Positions 46,701 through 55,778 of a stretch of DNA of 64,000 nucleotides are shown here, piece by piece (the stretch's first letter is position 1; each line of letters starts with the position of its first letter). The stretch is from Chloroflexus sp. Y-396-1. Its GTDB lineage: Bacteria > Chloroflexota > Chloroflexia > Chloroflexales > Chloroflexaceae. The notes under the pieces were generated by a model that was given only the letters and a program-made list of their open reading frames with translations, did not search any database and was not told where the DNA came from. A program made the translations under genes and the position numbers. The stretch covers positions 4,254,633-4,318,632 of the forward strand of contig NZ_KI911784.1 of NCBI RefSeq assembly GCF_000516515.1, given 5' to 3'.

Positions 46701-47583
46701 GACCCCGGCGCTGTCCGACGCCGGTAAAGAACTGTTCCACCGTAGGCCGCATATCGAGGGTCGGACTGTATGCCGCACGTGCCTCAATCCCTCGCGCTTC
46801 GAGCGCACGGATCAATGCGTCGAGGTGAGCGCGATTCCCCGACAGCGCGAAGGGGCGCATCGTCAATAAACCAACGGTACCGTTAGGGAAAGCCTGTCGT
46901 TGTTTACGTCGCCAGGCCCGGTAGGTTGCTAAATCGGCAAAAGGTTCGGTTGCTGCCGGGTGAAAGATACCTGAATCAGGGATAGCTTGCGGATCGAGTA
47001 CCGGTAGCTTACCCTTGTACCCCGGCACATACCGCTCGATAAACATCAGCAACAAACGACGCAGATTTTCCGGTGAACTGGCCGCCCAGAACTGATGGGC
47101 AGTAACATACGTATGAATATCGCGCGCCTTACCGGGCAAGAATTTTAGCATCTTGCTCAGGCCACGCACCAGCGACATCTGGCGTTGAATTTCGCCATGG
47201 CCGTGCTTTGGCTGAAACTGACTGAGCCACTGGCGAAAAGCACTCGGTTGCGATTCGGGCTTGGGACGCAGATCAAATTTCCCGATCCGGGTCTGGCGAA
47301 TCAGCGACGGACTGCTCATGATCATACAGACCGGACATGACGCCGAAGCAAGAATGTCGCTCAATGGACGCACATACTCCTCACCGAAGAGCATCGAGCC
47401 AAAGACAAAATCGGCTCGGGCCACGACGTGAGCCAGTCGTTCCCAGTCGGCAGTGGTGTGCATATCGGGTGGCGTGAAATAGTCAATCGCCAGCCGTAGA
47501 CCGTATTCGCGCTCGATGCTCGCTGCTGCCTGCCGCAACGCTGGAGCATTGTTCGATTCAATACACAAAAACACGAAGCGCAT
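43798..47583 (-). CDS. bchH: Magnesium chelatase subunit H (BchH)-type protein
   Basis: 1261 residues, the usual length of the porphyrin-binding chelatase subunit (CobN/Mg-chelatase family) that inserts Mg2+ into protoporphyrin IX for bacteriochlorophyll. Supporting regions: an N-terminal DUF3479-like part (FGSMLFGEEYVRPL), LTMRPFALSGNRAHLDALI, FGTHGALEFMPGKQAGL, NPSEGSIARRRG and PSPGNDVVRNPAVVPTGRN. AAGGAG precedes the ATG. Subunits I and D are not in the window. Chloroflexus-type genomes are known to carry several H paralogues, so which one this is, or a cobaltochelatase role, cannot be settled here. Confidence 0.88.
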   Translation of the reverse strand: MRFVFLCIESNNAPALRQAAASIEREYGLRLAIDYFTPPDMHTTADWERLAHVVARADFVFGSMLFGEEYVRPLSDILASASCPVCMIMSSPSLIRQTRIGKFDLRPKPESQPSAFRQWLSQFQPKHGHGEIQRQMSLVRGLSKMLKFLPGKARDIHTYVTAHQFWAASSPENLRRLLLMFIERYVPGYKGKLPVLDPQAIPDSGIFHPAATEPFADLATYRAWRRKQRQAFPNGTVGLLTMRPFALSGNRAHLDALIRALEARGIEARAAYSPTLDMRPTVEQFFTGVGQRRGHAAVADVDLLVNTTGFALVGGPASTDPEQASALLDQLDTPILDLFPLVFQRIEQWQADDRGIAPFQLALNVSLPELDGATDPLVIGGMQRDQETITPLPAEIELAAERIAARVELRRTPPAERRIAITLFNFPPNLGNASTAAYLDVFTSVFRLMQALHAAGYTVELPASADDLRRLVVEGNALLYGTSGNVADSLPVEEYRRLFPDYVDIEPYWGPAPGELLSDGKRLHILGRRFGNVFVGLQPSFGYERDPIRLLMSKDAAPHHGFAAYYVWLRRVFKAHAVLHFGTHGALEFMPGKQAGLSARCWPLRLLGGLPNFYYYCVNNPSEGSIARRRGMATLISYLVPPVQQAGLYKGLRALKDSIDRYHAQPDPTLLADLRAQAEALNLNVAGEGDAYVAALGHELMQVEQRMIPVGLHVLGEPPQAAEQIDVLTLIAMFARVPRGPNQTPLDPLPVIVGRALGFDYAELTGRLRDDPTAQQHYRQIEEICRTAITALVEAGSGRAADQALQRYVNVQPDLLTPLWDYLLDIQRRMTTEREVSSLLRALNGGYVLPSPGNDVVRNPAVVPTGRNIHAFDPFHIPTPTAAAAGMVVANELLERIRAEQGAYPETVAMVLWGTDNIKTEGEGIAQALALIGARAVADELGRITTVELIPLTELGRPRIDVVLTVSGIFRDLFAAQAALLDRAIRMAATADEPLTQNFVRAHALAQASALGLSVEAAATRVFSNASGSYGANVNHLVESSTWEEDTQLAEAFITRKSFALQPGGEWREARALMERALATVSVTFQNIDSVENGISDIDHYYEYLGGLTKSVEKVRGERPTALMGEVAELVAPGASRVRSLEQVVRLESRAKLLNPKWYEGMLKHGYEGVHEIEIRVSNTYGWSATAQAVEGWIYQGVAETYLLDPVMRERLANLNPHATAGIAGRLLEAHERGFWQADEETLAQLREIYADLEDRLEGVR

Positions 47584-47838
47584 AACCGATCTCCTTGCAG
47601 GTTGTCGCCCGAATTACATCACATTATATGATATGTCATTATAGATATATTGTCTCAATTCGTAAAGATTCCGCACGTAGAGATATGAAAACAGGTGAAG
47701 ATTTGGCAACTAGACCGTTTCAGGAAAACGTCATCGGAGCATCACCACAGAAAGGATTGTGCAGATAGCGATGAGATTCTGCACGCCTGTGCATCCACGG
47801 TGTTTCGCTCATTTTGCGGTATAATCTCAAAGCATCTA

Positions 47839-47868
47839 CTTGACAGCATGTCAAGGATGATGTATAGT
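47839..47868 (+). promoter_or_regulatory. Consensus promoter with palindrome over the -35
   Basis: TTGACA (47840-47845), 17-base spacer, TATAGT (47863-47868). CTTGACA-gca-TGTCAAG (47839-47855) is a perfect inverted repeat overlapping the -35, so a bound dimer would block polymerase. It points to the right, away from bchH. Confidence 0.65.
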
Positions 47869-47896
47869 TGTGAATGAAAAGGTTGTAAGCAAAACA

Positions 47897-47974
47897 ATGG
47901 CAAGTACAACTATTACCGCAGAGAGTGGCAAGCAAGAAACCCTCCCAGATGCTCCGTTGCTATTCGCTGAATAG
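47897..47974 (+). CDS. Possible 25-residue microprotein or leader peptide
   Basis: ATG 47897 to TAG 47974, starting MASTTITAESGKQ, acidic, no hydrophobic stretch. It begins about 22 bases after the predicted start of the strong promoter at 47840-47868, with AAGG further upstream. It may be a leader of the ABC transporter mRNA or a decayed gene start. No homology recognised. Confidence 0.35.
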   Translation: MASTTITAESGKQETLPDAPLLFAE

Positions 47975-48009
47975 CGACAATTTCTTATCCCACATAGCGA
48001 CTGTTTCTT
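47971..48009. repeat. Direct repeat after the microORF
   Basis: ATAGCGACaaTTTCTT (47971-47986) and ATAGCGACtgTTTCTT (47994-48009), 14 of 16 bases alike, 23 bases apart. The role is unknown; the rest of the gap to 48174 shows no supported gene. Confidence 0.5.
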
Positions 48010-48174
48010 TCTTGCTGCTCGCGACGTTCACCGGCTGAGTTTAGAAAAGGAGGTGGTGCGTTCACAGCAGATTGATCCAACAAGGTTTCAGGTAGATAGA
48101 CGATCTTTGTTCGTGATGTCAGATTCTCGTTGTCGTACTGTTGTCGTAGTAGACACAGTCTAAGGAGTACAACC

Positions 48175-49464
48175 GTGAGTGCAATGAAGCGTGCATTAAT
48201 TGCTCTGTTCCTCGCCGCAGCCATGATGCTGGCGGCATGTGGCTCGAATCAACAGACTACCCAACCAACTACTGCTCCCGCTGCGCAACCGACTACTGCT
48301 CCTGCTGCGCAACCGACTACCGCTCCCACTGCGCAACAGGTTACCATCCGCATCTGGCACCAATGGGACGGTGCTTATCTGACGGCAATTGAGCAAGCGT
48401 TCCGCGACTACGAAGCCTCTCACCCCAACGTCAAGATTGACCTCTCGAAGCCTGAAGATGTCAGCAATGCGCTGAACGTAGCGATTCCGGCCGGTGAGGG
48501 TCCTGATATTATCGGCTGGGCCAATGACCAGATCGGTCAGCAGGCACTGGTCGGCAACATCGTTGCGCTCAACGACTACGGGATCACCGAAGACTTCCTG
48601 CGCAGCACGTATGAGCCGGCAGCCGTAAATGGTGTGGTCTGGCAAGGTAAGATTTGGGCATTGCCGGAGACGCAAGAGGGTATTGCCTTGATTTACAACA
48701 AGGCAGTGATTGGCGACATGAAGTTGCCGGCAACGCTCGATGAGCTGTTGCAGATGGCTAAAGACTTCCGTGCCGCGAACCCTGATAAGACCTTGGTCTG
48801 CAACCAGGGCTTCGGCGGTAATGATGCGTATCACGTCGCACCGATCTACTTTGGTTACGGCGTACCAAGCTACGTTGATGATGAAGGGAACGTGTACGTC
48901 AACACCCCCGAGATGATTAAGGGTGGCGAGTGGCTGGCTGAGATGAGCAAGGTCTCGTTCAGCGAGCAGAGCTACGACATCTGCAAGGCAGCGTTAGCTG
49001 AGGGCAAGGCTGCAATGTGGTGGACCGGCCCGTGGGCCATCGCCGGCATCGAGCAGGATGGTGTTGACTACGGGATTTTGCCGCTGGGCAAGCCGTTTGT
49101 CGGTATTAAGACGCTGATGTTGACCCGCAATGCGGTGGAGCGAGGCAACGCCGAGGTGGCCCTGGATATTATGAAGTATTTCACCAGTGCCGAGGTGCAG
49201 GCGAAGCTGGCGCTGACGAACAAGACGGTACCGGCAGCCACAGCAGCCTTGCAGAATCCGGAGGTAGCAGCGCTGCCGACCCTGGCCGGTTTCGGTGCGG
49301 CGCTCAACCAGGGTGTACCGATGGCAAATACTCCCTACGCCTCAGCGCAGTGGGGTCCGGTCGGTGAGGCGAGCGTTGCCATCTGGACCGGCGCGCAGAC
49401 TCCGGCTGAGGCACTGGCAGCAGCCCAGAAGGCGATTGAAGATGCGATCAAGCAGATGAAGTAG
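48175..49464 (+). CDS. Sugar ABC transporter substrate-binding lipoprotein
   Basis: 429 residues. A signal peptide ends in the lipobox LAAC with Cys22 for lipid attachment. Next is a linker with three copies of QPTTAPAA, and then a MalE-like binding domain (TIRIWHQWDGAYLTAIEQAF, VAIPAGEGPDIIGWANDQIG, GKAAMWWTGPWAIAGI). GTG 48175 is chosen because GGAG lies about seven bases upstream; ATG 48184 would also keep the signal. It is followed by two permease genes. The ligand is probably maltose, a maltodextrin or a related sugar. The ATPase may be the malK-like protein at 24.3 kb. Confidence 0.92.
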   Translation: MSAMKRALIALFLAAAMMLAACGSNQQTTQPTTAPAAQPTTAPAAQPTTAPTAQQVTIRIWHQWDGAYLTAIEQAFRDYEASHPNVKIDLSKPEDVSNALNVAIPAGEGPDIIGWANDQIGQQALVGNIVALNDYGITEDFLRSTYEPAAVNGVVWQGKIWALPETQEGIALIYNKAVIGDMKLPATLDELLQMAKDFRAANPDKTLVCNQGFGGNDAYHVAPIYFGYGVPSYVDDEGNVYVNTPEMIKGGEWLAEMSKVSFSEQSYDICKAALAEGKAAMWWTGPWAIAGIEQDGVDYGILPLGKPFVGIKTLMLTRNAVERGNAEVALDIMKYFTSAEVQAKLALTNKTVPAATAALQNPEVAALPTLAGFGAALNQGVPMANTPYASAQWGPVGEASVAIWTGAQTPAEALAAAQKAIEDAIKQMK

Positions 49465-49628
49465 CGGTATTGGAACGAGCAACGCCAGCTTGTTTCGCTC
49501 TGGTCGTTAACAGCGCTGAATACAGTGAGCCGGACGCACAGTCCGGCTCACTCACACTACCCGTCGCGCCGGTCAGGCGCCCGGTAGCCAACGGATGGCT
49601 CTCCGGCTGCTTCCAGTGAGGTATGCAC

Positions 49629-50849
49629 ATGGTGTCGTGGTCGAAACGCCGCAAAATCCTTACCGTCCTCCTCTTCACCGGTCCAACGATTATTGGTATT
49701 TTGCTGTTCAACATCTATCCCATTTTATTGAGTGTTTATACCTCGTTTACCAATCGTAATCGTTTTCGCCCTAATCCTGATTGTGAGATATTCCTTACCG
49801 GTATCCTCGATCCCCTGTGTTGGCCGCAGTTTCGTACCAGTGCACCGGTTGGATTAGGACAACCGTACCGGCTACAAGACCCAATCTTCGCAAACTATGC
49901 GAATCTGATCGGCAATCTCTTTACGCCGGAAGTGTTGGGGGCGGTGGCAGCTATCTTCCTCTGTTTTGTGCCGCTGATTGCCGCATCCTTTATCAATCGT
50001 CGCTTGAGCCAGATGCTGGAACCGCCAGTCGCTCCGTCGGTGGTCTGGCTTGGCGCATTGGTGCTGGGATTTATTCTGGCAGCCGTGATCAATGTTGCCA
50101 ATGCGTATGAGACGCTGATGCGCAGCGGCGATTTCGTGGTAGTGGTCTTCCGGACTCTGCTCTTTGTAATTGCCCGTGTGCCCTTCAGTTTTGTGCTGGG
50201 ACTTACCTTTGCGCTCATCTTAAATAGTGATTATCTGCCTGGGCGTACCTTGTTTCGGGTGCTGCTTTTCGTACCCTGGGCTGCTTCGTCGCTGGCGATT
50301 TTGATGGCGTTGATCTGGCAATTCTTCTTCCGCGAACAGGGAACGATCAATCAGGTGCTTGCTCTCTTCGGCATCAATGGCCCGTCGTGGCTGCGTGATC
50401 CGGTGAGTGCATTTGCGATTGTAGTCTTGGTTGATACCTGGTTTTCGTATCCGTTCTTTATGATTGTCATCCTGGGTGCGCTTCAGGCAGTCCCCCGCGA
50501 TGTATATGAAGCGGCTGAACTCGACGGTGCGTCGTGGTGGCAGCAGCTCACCCGTATTACGTTACCATTGATTCGGCCGGCGGTGCTGCCCGCAACGGTG
50601 TTGACGTCGATTACGGCCTTTCAGATGTTTGGTACAGTATGGGCGATTACCCAAGGTGGCCCGATCAATGAGGTTGGTCGCCCCGGTGCCACTGAGTTTG
50701 TGATCGTGTATGCATACAAGCAGATCTTCCAGACCCAAAACTATGGGAACGCGACGGCTTTTGCGGTGATCCTGTTCATTTTCCTCTTCTCAGCGACGCT
50801 TTACAGTCTCCGCCTGACGCGCATCACGAAAGGGGCCTACGAGTCATGA
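49629..50849 (+). CDS. Sugar ABC transporter permease, MalF type
   Basis: 406 residues. After the first helix there is an extra region with more helices before the permease core, as in MalF. The EAA loop reads YEAAELDGASWWQQLTRITL, the contact site for the ATPase. ATG 49629 has GAGG at about seven bases; ATG 49623 is too close to it. The stop overlaps the next start (ATGA), so the two permeases are coupled. Confidence 0.92.
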   Translation: MVSWSKRRKILTVLLFTGPTIIGILLFNIYPILLSVYTSFTNRNRFRPNPDCEIFLTGILDPLCWPQFRTSAPVGLGQPYRLQDPIFANYANLIGNLFTPEVLGAVAAIFLCFVPLIAASFINRRLSQMLEPPVAPSVVWLGALVLGFILAAVINVANAYETLMRSGDFVVVVFRTLLFVIARVPFSFVLGLTFALILNSDYLPGRTLFRVLLFVPWAASSLAILMALIWQFFFREQGTINQVLALFGINGPSWLRDPVSAFAIVVLVDTWFSYPFFMIVILGALQAVPRDVYEAAELDGASWWQQLTRITLPLIRPAVLPATVLTSITAFQMFGTVWAITQGGPINEVGRPGATEFVIVYAYKQIFQTQNYGNATAFAVILFIFLFSATLYSLRLTRITKGAYES

Positions 50850-51691
50850 TCCGTAAACCTTCACGACCGGTACTGATCTTGCAGTATACTATTCTCGTGC
50901 TAGGTGCGCTGTTCGCTCTCTATCCGTTATGGTTTGCCTTCCTTGCGTCAGGGCGCACCGGTGATCGACTGTATACCCTCAACCTGCTCGGGATGTTTAT
51001 TCCAACCGAATGGACGTTTGAGAACTACCGGGCGATGATTTTTGACCGGCCACTCCTGACGTGGTTACGGAATAGCATCTATGTAGCCGGGGTGACGACA
51101 GTGGCCTCACTGGTGATTACCACTTCGGCAGCATTTGCTTTTTCCCGGTTTAAGTTTTACGGGCGTGAGTTTGCACTGATCTTACTCCTGGCAATTCAGA
51201 CGTTCCCCGGCGTGTTGAGCCTGGTGGCGGTTGCGCAGTTGCTGACAGCGTTGGGACTGTACGGCAAACACGAAGGGTTGATCCTGGCCTACACGACCGG
51301 AACGCTGGTCTTTAGTACCTGGAATATGAAAGGCTACTTCGATACCATTCCGATTGAGCTGGAAGAAGCGGCAATGATCGATGGTTGTGGCCCAATTCAA
51401 TCGTTTATCTTAATTGCCTTGCCACTGGCGCGACCGGCATTGGCAGTCACTGCACTGCTCGGTTTTCTGGCCGGTTGGGGAGATTTCATTTTTGCCTCAG
51501 TGTTAGTGCCGGCGCCAGATAGTATGAAGCTGGTTGTCCCCGGTTTGTTCAGTCTCGCTAACAGCCAGAGCGTTCCGTGGGGGAATTTCGCCGCCGGTGG
51601 CTTGCTGATCATTCTACCGACCATTATTGTTTTCCTGTCGCTCCAGCGTTTCCTGGTATCGGGACTAACGGTTGGCGGCGTAAAGGGATAA
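50846..51691 (+). CDS. Sugar ABC transporter permease, MalG type
   Basis: 281 residues with six membrane helices. The EAA loop is LEEAAMIDGCGPIQSFILIA, and the core includes NSIYVAGVTTVASLVITTSA. It forms the heterodimeric channel with the preceding MalF-like protein. The start overlaps that gene by four bases. Confidence 0.93.
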   Translation: MIRKPSRPVLILQYTILVLGALFALYPLWFAFLASGRTGDRLYTLNLLGMFIPTEWTFENYRAMIFDRPLLTWLRNSIYVAGVTTVASLVITTSAAFAFSRFKFYGREFALILLLAIQTFPGVLSLVAVAQLLTALGLYGKHEGLILAYTTGTLVFSTWNMKGYFDTIPIELEEAAMIDGCGPIQSFILIALPLARPALAVTALLGFLAGWGDFIFASVLVPAPDSMKLVVPGLFSLANSQSVPWGNFAAGGLLIILPTIIVFLSLQRFLVSGLTVGGVKG

Positions 51692-51697
51692 GCCGAC

Positions 51698-53812
51698 GTG
51701 AAGCCAGTTCCATTGCGCGGCTGGTTGCTCGCTGTGATTGTACTGGCCGCGTTACTCAGATTATGGGCTGCACTGACACTACCGGTTGATTTTGATGAGC
51801 CGGTCTATGTTGGTGCAGCACTCGATTATGCGCGTCTGATCCGTCAGGGCGATTGGGTTGGCGTGATCGACTACCCCGGCAACCGGCAACATCCGGCGTT
51901 GCACAAGCTGATCTATGCCGGTGGTGCGCTGTTGCTCGGTGATGCGGCAAATCAAACGACGGTGCTTTATGCGGCCCGCCTGATTGCAGCTCTTCTCGGC
52001 ACTGCTGCCGTGGCATTGCTGGCATGGACCGCTGGGCCGCTGGCTGCCGGCTTACTGGCCTGCCACACGTTGACGATTAAATATACTGCGCAGGCCTATT
52101 TGGAGGCCTGGCCGCTGACCCTTTCCATTGCTGCTGTGAGCGCCTGGGAATATGCTGCGCGGTGCGAATCCGTCTGCCGGCGGTTATGGTGGTACGTCGG
52201 CGCAGTAGCCTGGGGATTGGCAATGGCAGCCAAGATGAATTATGCGCTGGTCGCTGCACCTGCAATGGTATTCATGCTCGTTGAACGAGGCCAATGGCGT
52301 CGTTTGCCGGGTTTAGCCGGTGTCGCTACCCTAACGTTCGTGGTTGCCAATCCAACCCTTTGGTATCACCCGCTGGAACGGCTGGCAGCCATGGCTGGCT
52401 TCTGGATTACGTACACCCAGGGAAGCGAAGTGCAGGCGGCCAACTATCCGTGGTACCAACCAATTGTCTGGTTGGCAACGGCTCCGGCGGTTGACTGGCA
52501 TCCAGAAGTCTTCTTTGGACCAGGCCTCGATCCGTGGCTGACACTCCTGGCCTTGATAGCGCTTCCTGCTGCATGGCGCGATCCCCAACGCCGGTATCTG
52601 GTTGTCTGGCTGGTAGGTGGCGTGCTCATATTGCTTGCCTGGCCGACGAAGTGGCCGCAGTACACGTTGACCCTGGTGGTGCCAATGGTCAGGCTGGCAG
52701 CGCCGGTTATTATGCGCTTCGTCACATGGCTGCACGATCTCAACGATTATTGGGGTTGGAGTACGCTGATGGCGCTTCGTCCACCACGTGCGGCATTGAT
52801 TATGCTAAGTCTGCTCGTCGGTTTTATTACCGCTGTCTACGCTACTGCCCTGATCATGGTCTCCGTCGGCAGCATTGGCTGGCACTCAATCCCGGCGAGT
52901 AGTGGCGGTTTACCGTTAGGCGCCATCTATGCTATTCAGCCGTTGCGTGATGGTCGGGTTGCCCTAGGGGGCGAAGCCGGGGTGACGATCTGGCAGGCGC
53001 CGGTTGTTAGTGAAGACCCACCGCGCTGGTATCATCTCCCGCTCGGCCACGTCTATGCGCTAACCGAAACCTCCGCCGGTTTGTGGGTTGCAAGTGATCG
53101 CGGGCTGGCACTGGTACGCGATAACAATGACTGGGAATGGCAGACCCCACTCTTACCACTGCATGCCGAGGTGTTGATACGTACCGTTGCTGGCGGGCCA
53201 GATGGGACGCTCTGGATCGGAACGAATGTCGGTGGGGCTGTACGGCGGAACGATGGGCACTGGCAGCCGTTGCCGCAGGCCGCTCAGGGTGGAATGGTTA
53301 TCGCCATTGCTATTGATCCGAAGGGTGCAGTCTGGTTTGGCGGCATCGGTGTTGTGAGCCGCTACATACCGGTCAGCGACACCTGGCAACATTTTGCGCG
53401 GGATGATGGCTTTGCCGGTGCTGGTGTCGCAGCAATTCTGGTCGATCAGCGTGGGAACGTGTGGGCAGCAACCCTGGGCAACGGTCTGGCCCGTTGGGAC
53501 GGTGTACACTGGGAATGGCTCACCACTGCCAATCGGCAGTTACCGGCGCAGACCATCACCACCTTACTTGAGGCGGCCTCCGGTGAGCTATGGGTCGGCG
53601 CTGCTCGCCCGCTAACGACCGGAGGTTTTTTGCTGCGCTACGACGGACAAACGTGGCATAACTATCTGCCGCGCAATTCTGGGTTTACCGGCGCCGAACC
53701 GCTAGCGCTGGCGATTGATCAATCTAACGTTCTGTGGATTGGAACACGGGCCGATGGTGTGCTAACCTACCAGTTGAGTCCATCGCAAGGAAGTACATTC
53801 CTGCCGTGGTGA
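51698..53812 (+). CDS. Membrane glycosyltransferase fused to a beta-propeller
   Basis: 704 residues. The N-terminal part (about 1-400) has many helices and the acidic motif DFDEPVYVG (Asp31, Glu34) near the first one, typical of GT39/GT83 lipid-sugar-dependent transferases. The C-terminal third is made of repeats such as GTLWIGTNVGGAVRRNDG, GAVWFGGIGVVSRY, NVWAATLGNGLARWDG and VLWIGTRADGVL, the two-component-regulator propeller (Reg_prop) seen in hybrid sensors. The start codon is GTG, with AAGGGA upstream, six bases after the permease. Such a fusion is unusual; it may bind a surface ligand or polymer. Part of the ABC operon. Confidence 0.8.
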   Translation: MKPVPLRGWLLAVIVLAALLRLWAALTLPVDFDEPVYVGAALDYARLIRQGDWVGVIDYPGNRQHPALHKLIYAGGALLLGDAANQTTVLYAARLIAALLGTAAVALLAWTAGPLAAGLLACHTLTIKYTAQAYLEAWPLTLSIAAVSAWEYAARCESVCRRLWWYVGAVAWGLAMAAKMNYALVAAPAMVFMLVERGQWRRLPGLAGVATLTFVVANPTLWYHPLERLAAMAGFWITYTQGSEVQAANYPWYQPIVWLATAPAVDWHPEVFFGPGLDPWLTLLALIALPAAWRDPQRRYLVVWLVGGVLILLAWPTKWPQYTLTLVVPMVRLAAPVIMRFVTWLHDLNDYWGWSTLMALRPPRAALIMLSLLVGFITAVYATALIMVSVGSIGWHSIPASSGGLPLGAIYAIQPLRDGRVALGGEAGVTIWQAPVVSEDPPRWYHLPLGHVYALTETSAGLWVASDRGLALVRDNNDWEWQTPLLPLHAEVLIRTVAGGPDGTLWIGTNVGGAVRRNDGHWQPLPQAAQGGMVIAIAIDPKGAVWFGGIGVVSRYIPVSDTWQHFARDDGFAGAGVAAILVDQRGNVWAATLGNGLARWDGVHWEWLTTANRQLPAQTITTLLEAASGELWVGAARPLTTGGFLLRYDGQTWHNYLPRNSGFTGAEPLALAIDQSNVLWIGTRADGVLTYQLSPSQGSTFLPW

Positions 53813-53870
53813 TTGGTGGAAGGCGTATCCGCACAGGCGCCAACCGGATATGTAAAGAAGGATGAGAAAT

Positions 53871-54680
53871 ATGCCACTGTATCGCCATCATCACGTTGAG
53901 AGTCGTTATGTCGTATCACGGCCAATCGATGTCTGGGTACCGGCAGGAATGGAAGATCAACCGTTGCCGGTCATTTATATGCACGACGGGCAAAACCTGT
54001 TCGATCCTGCGTTGCGCGCCGATGGTGAGGTGTGGGCAGTTGATCAGGCTATCGAGCAGTTACGAGTTATGCATGACTGGCCAGGAGCACTTGTTGTCGG
54101 CATTTGGTGCACCGACCAGCGTTGGCGCGAATATGCACCGCAGCAACCCTTTGCTGCGCTGCGGACAACGCGAGGGTGGGAACAGATTGTAGAGCGGATG
54201 GGAGGTGAGCCGGTCTCCGATTCCTACCTGGCTTTTCTGGTAGAAGAGGTAAAGCCGTTTATCGACACGCACTACCGAACGCTGCCCGATGCCGCAAACA
54301 CCTTTTTGATGGGATCAAGCATGGGTGGTTTGATCTCGCTATACGGTGTTTGTCGCTATCCTGACCTGTTTGCCGGTGCCGGATGCCTCTCAACCCACTG
54401 GCCGGCTGGCGGCAACATCCTGGTCGATGAGCTGGCAGCACTCTTACCACCACCGGGGCGGCATCGCTTCTACTTTGATTATGGCACAGTTGGTTTGGAC
54501 GCCGAATATGAACCATTTCAGCAGCGAATGGATCAACATTTGATACGGGCCGGTTACCGCTTCGGACACGACTGGCTGACCCGTAAGTTTCCCGGTGCTG
54601 CCCACAATGAAGCGGCCTGGCGGGCACGGGTGGCCGATGTCATCGCGTTTCTGGTCATGGGTCACGTTGCCGGTGGCTAG
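53871..54680 (+). CDS. Alpha/beta-hydrolase esterase (esterase D-like)
   Basis: 269 residues. The nucleophile elbow is GSSMGG, preceded by IYMHDGQNLFDP, a hallmark of the putative-esterase family. AGAAHNEAAWRARV-like spacing near the end places the catalytic His (GAAHNEAAW). ATG 53871 is preferred over 53862, which lies directly on GAAGG. No signal peptide. It may remove acyl groups from sugars taken up by the neighbouring transporter; that is inferred from position. Confidence 0.85.
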   Translation: MPLYRHHHVESRYVVSRPIDVWVPAGMEDQPLPVIYMHDGQNLFDPALRADGEVWAVDQAIEQLRVMHDWPGALVVGIWCTDQRWREYAPQQPFAALRTTRGWEQIVERMGGEPVSDSYLAFLVEEVKPFIDTHYRTLPDAANTFLMGSSMGGLISLYGVCRYPDLFAGAGCLSTHWPAGGNILVDELAALLPPPGRHRFYFDYGTVGLDAEYEPFQQRMDQHLIRAGYRFGHDWLTRKFPGAAHNEAAWRARVADVIAFLVMGHVAGG

Positions 54681-54725
54681 CTCATTCCCTTTCGTAAGAT
54701 CACTCCTTTGCGTCAAAGGGAACGT

Positions 54726-55778
54726 ATGCGACGACTATTCTGGTTGTTGGGTGTCTTTGGGCTGGGGCTGGTGCTCATAAGTGTTCTGGTTGGGGGAGCG
54801 ATGTTCTGGTTCAGAGGTGAAACACAACCGATAGCCGTGTGGGAGGTTGGCGACATCCGTTCAGCCACTTTCTTAAGCACTGATCGGCTCGTGGTTGCCG
54901 GCAGTGAGCAGACAACGATCCGGCGTTTTCCCGACAACCAGGTGCTCAAGATCATTCCGGCGGGTGGGTATCTTGCCGTTCATCCTAATCGCACGTTGAT
55001 CGCGCTTGCTCGGCAGGGGCAGGTTACACTCTACGATCTTGAGCATGATGAGCAGATCGCCACCCTGGATTGCTGGCCGTCGGATCGTTCCATCTACCCG
55101 ATGAGTCTGTCCTTTTCGCCAGACGGATCGCTCCTTGCGGTAAGTGAGGCGCACCACAGTCGCGGGCCGAAAGTGCAGCTCTGGCATGTCGAGTCCCGAC
55201 TTCTCGTCGATACAATCCGGATCGATGACGCCGAGGCGAGCGTGATCCAGACAGTAGCCTTTAGTCCTGATGGTGCGTATCTGGTTGCCGGCACCGGTCC
55301 GCGTGGCGTTTGGTTGATCGATGTCGCTCAGCGCAGGGTCGAGCGGGAAGTTCAGCCTTATCCAACCGGTAGCATTGCTTTTTCACCAGATGGTTCACGC
55401 CTGATGTTAGGCGGGAAGACGATCCGCGCTTACGATACCTCAACCTGGAATCTCGTATACGAGCTTACATTTCCCGACCCAGTCCGCGATCGTCCCGCAC
55501 CAGAAGAGTTCTTCCTTTCCAGCATGCACGTAGCTGTTAGTCCTAATGGGCGCTGGCTGGCGACCCCCGATCGTTTGCCGCCGTCCGATAGCTTCTCGTG
55601 GTTCGAGCCAGGCCCCCCGCGACAGACCATTGCTATACGTCGGTTGACAGATGGCCAGCGGCGACACATTCTGAGTGGCAGCCCTATCCGTCTGCACCAG
55701 CTTCACTTTAGTCCTGATGGTCAATGGTTGATCGATGTCGGGTTAAGCACCATCAGAGCATGGCGGGTAGCGGATTAG
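54726..55778 (+). CDS. Membrane-anchored WD40-repeat protein
   Basis: 350 residues. One N-terminal helix (LFWLLGVFGLGLVLISVLVG) anchors a beta-propeller with recurring AFSPDGAYLVAG, FSPDGSLLAVSE, FSPDGSRLMLGG and FSPDGQWLIDVG units, so the domain probably lies outside the membrane. ATG 54726 has AAGGGA upstream; the frame opens at 54708. It closes the run of same-strand genes from 48.2 kb. Partner unknown. Confidence 0.8.
   Translation: MRRLFWLLGVFGLGLVLISVLVGGAMFWFRGETQPIAVWEVGDIRSATFLSTDRLVVAGSEQTTIRRFPDNQVLKIIPAGGYLAVHPNRTLIALARQGQVTLYDLEHDEQIATLDCWPSDRSIYPMSLSFSPDGSLLAVSEAHHSRGPKVQLWHVESRLLVDTIRIDDAEASVIQTVAFSPDGAYLVAGTGPRGVWLIDVAQRRVEREVQPYPTGSIAFSPDGSRLMLGGKTIRAYDTSTWNLVYELTFPDPVRDRPAPEEFFLSSMHVAVSPNGRWLATPDRLPPSDSFSWFEPGPPRQTIAIRRLTDGQRRHILSGSPIRLHQLHFSPDGQWLIDVGLSTIRAWRVAD

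Noticed and set aside
48053-48163. Small ORF (GTG, 36 codons) after AAAGGAGG before the binding-protein gene
   Set aside because: The Shine-Dalgarno lies too close to the GTG and the product shows no feature; kept only as a remote possibility.
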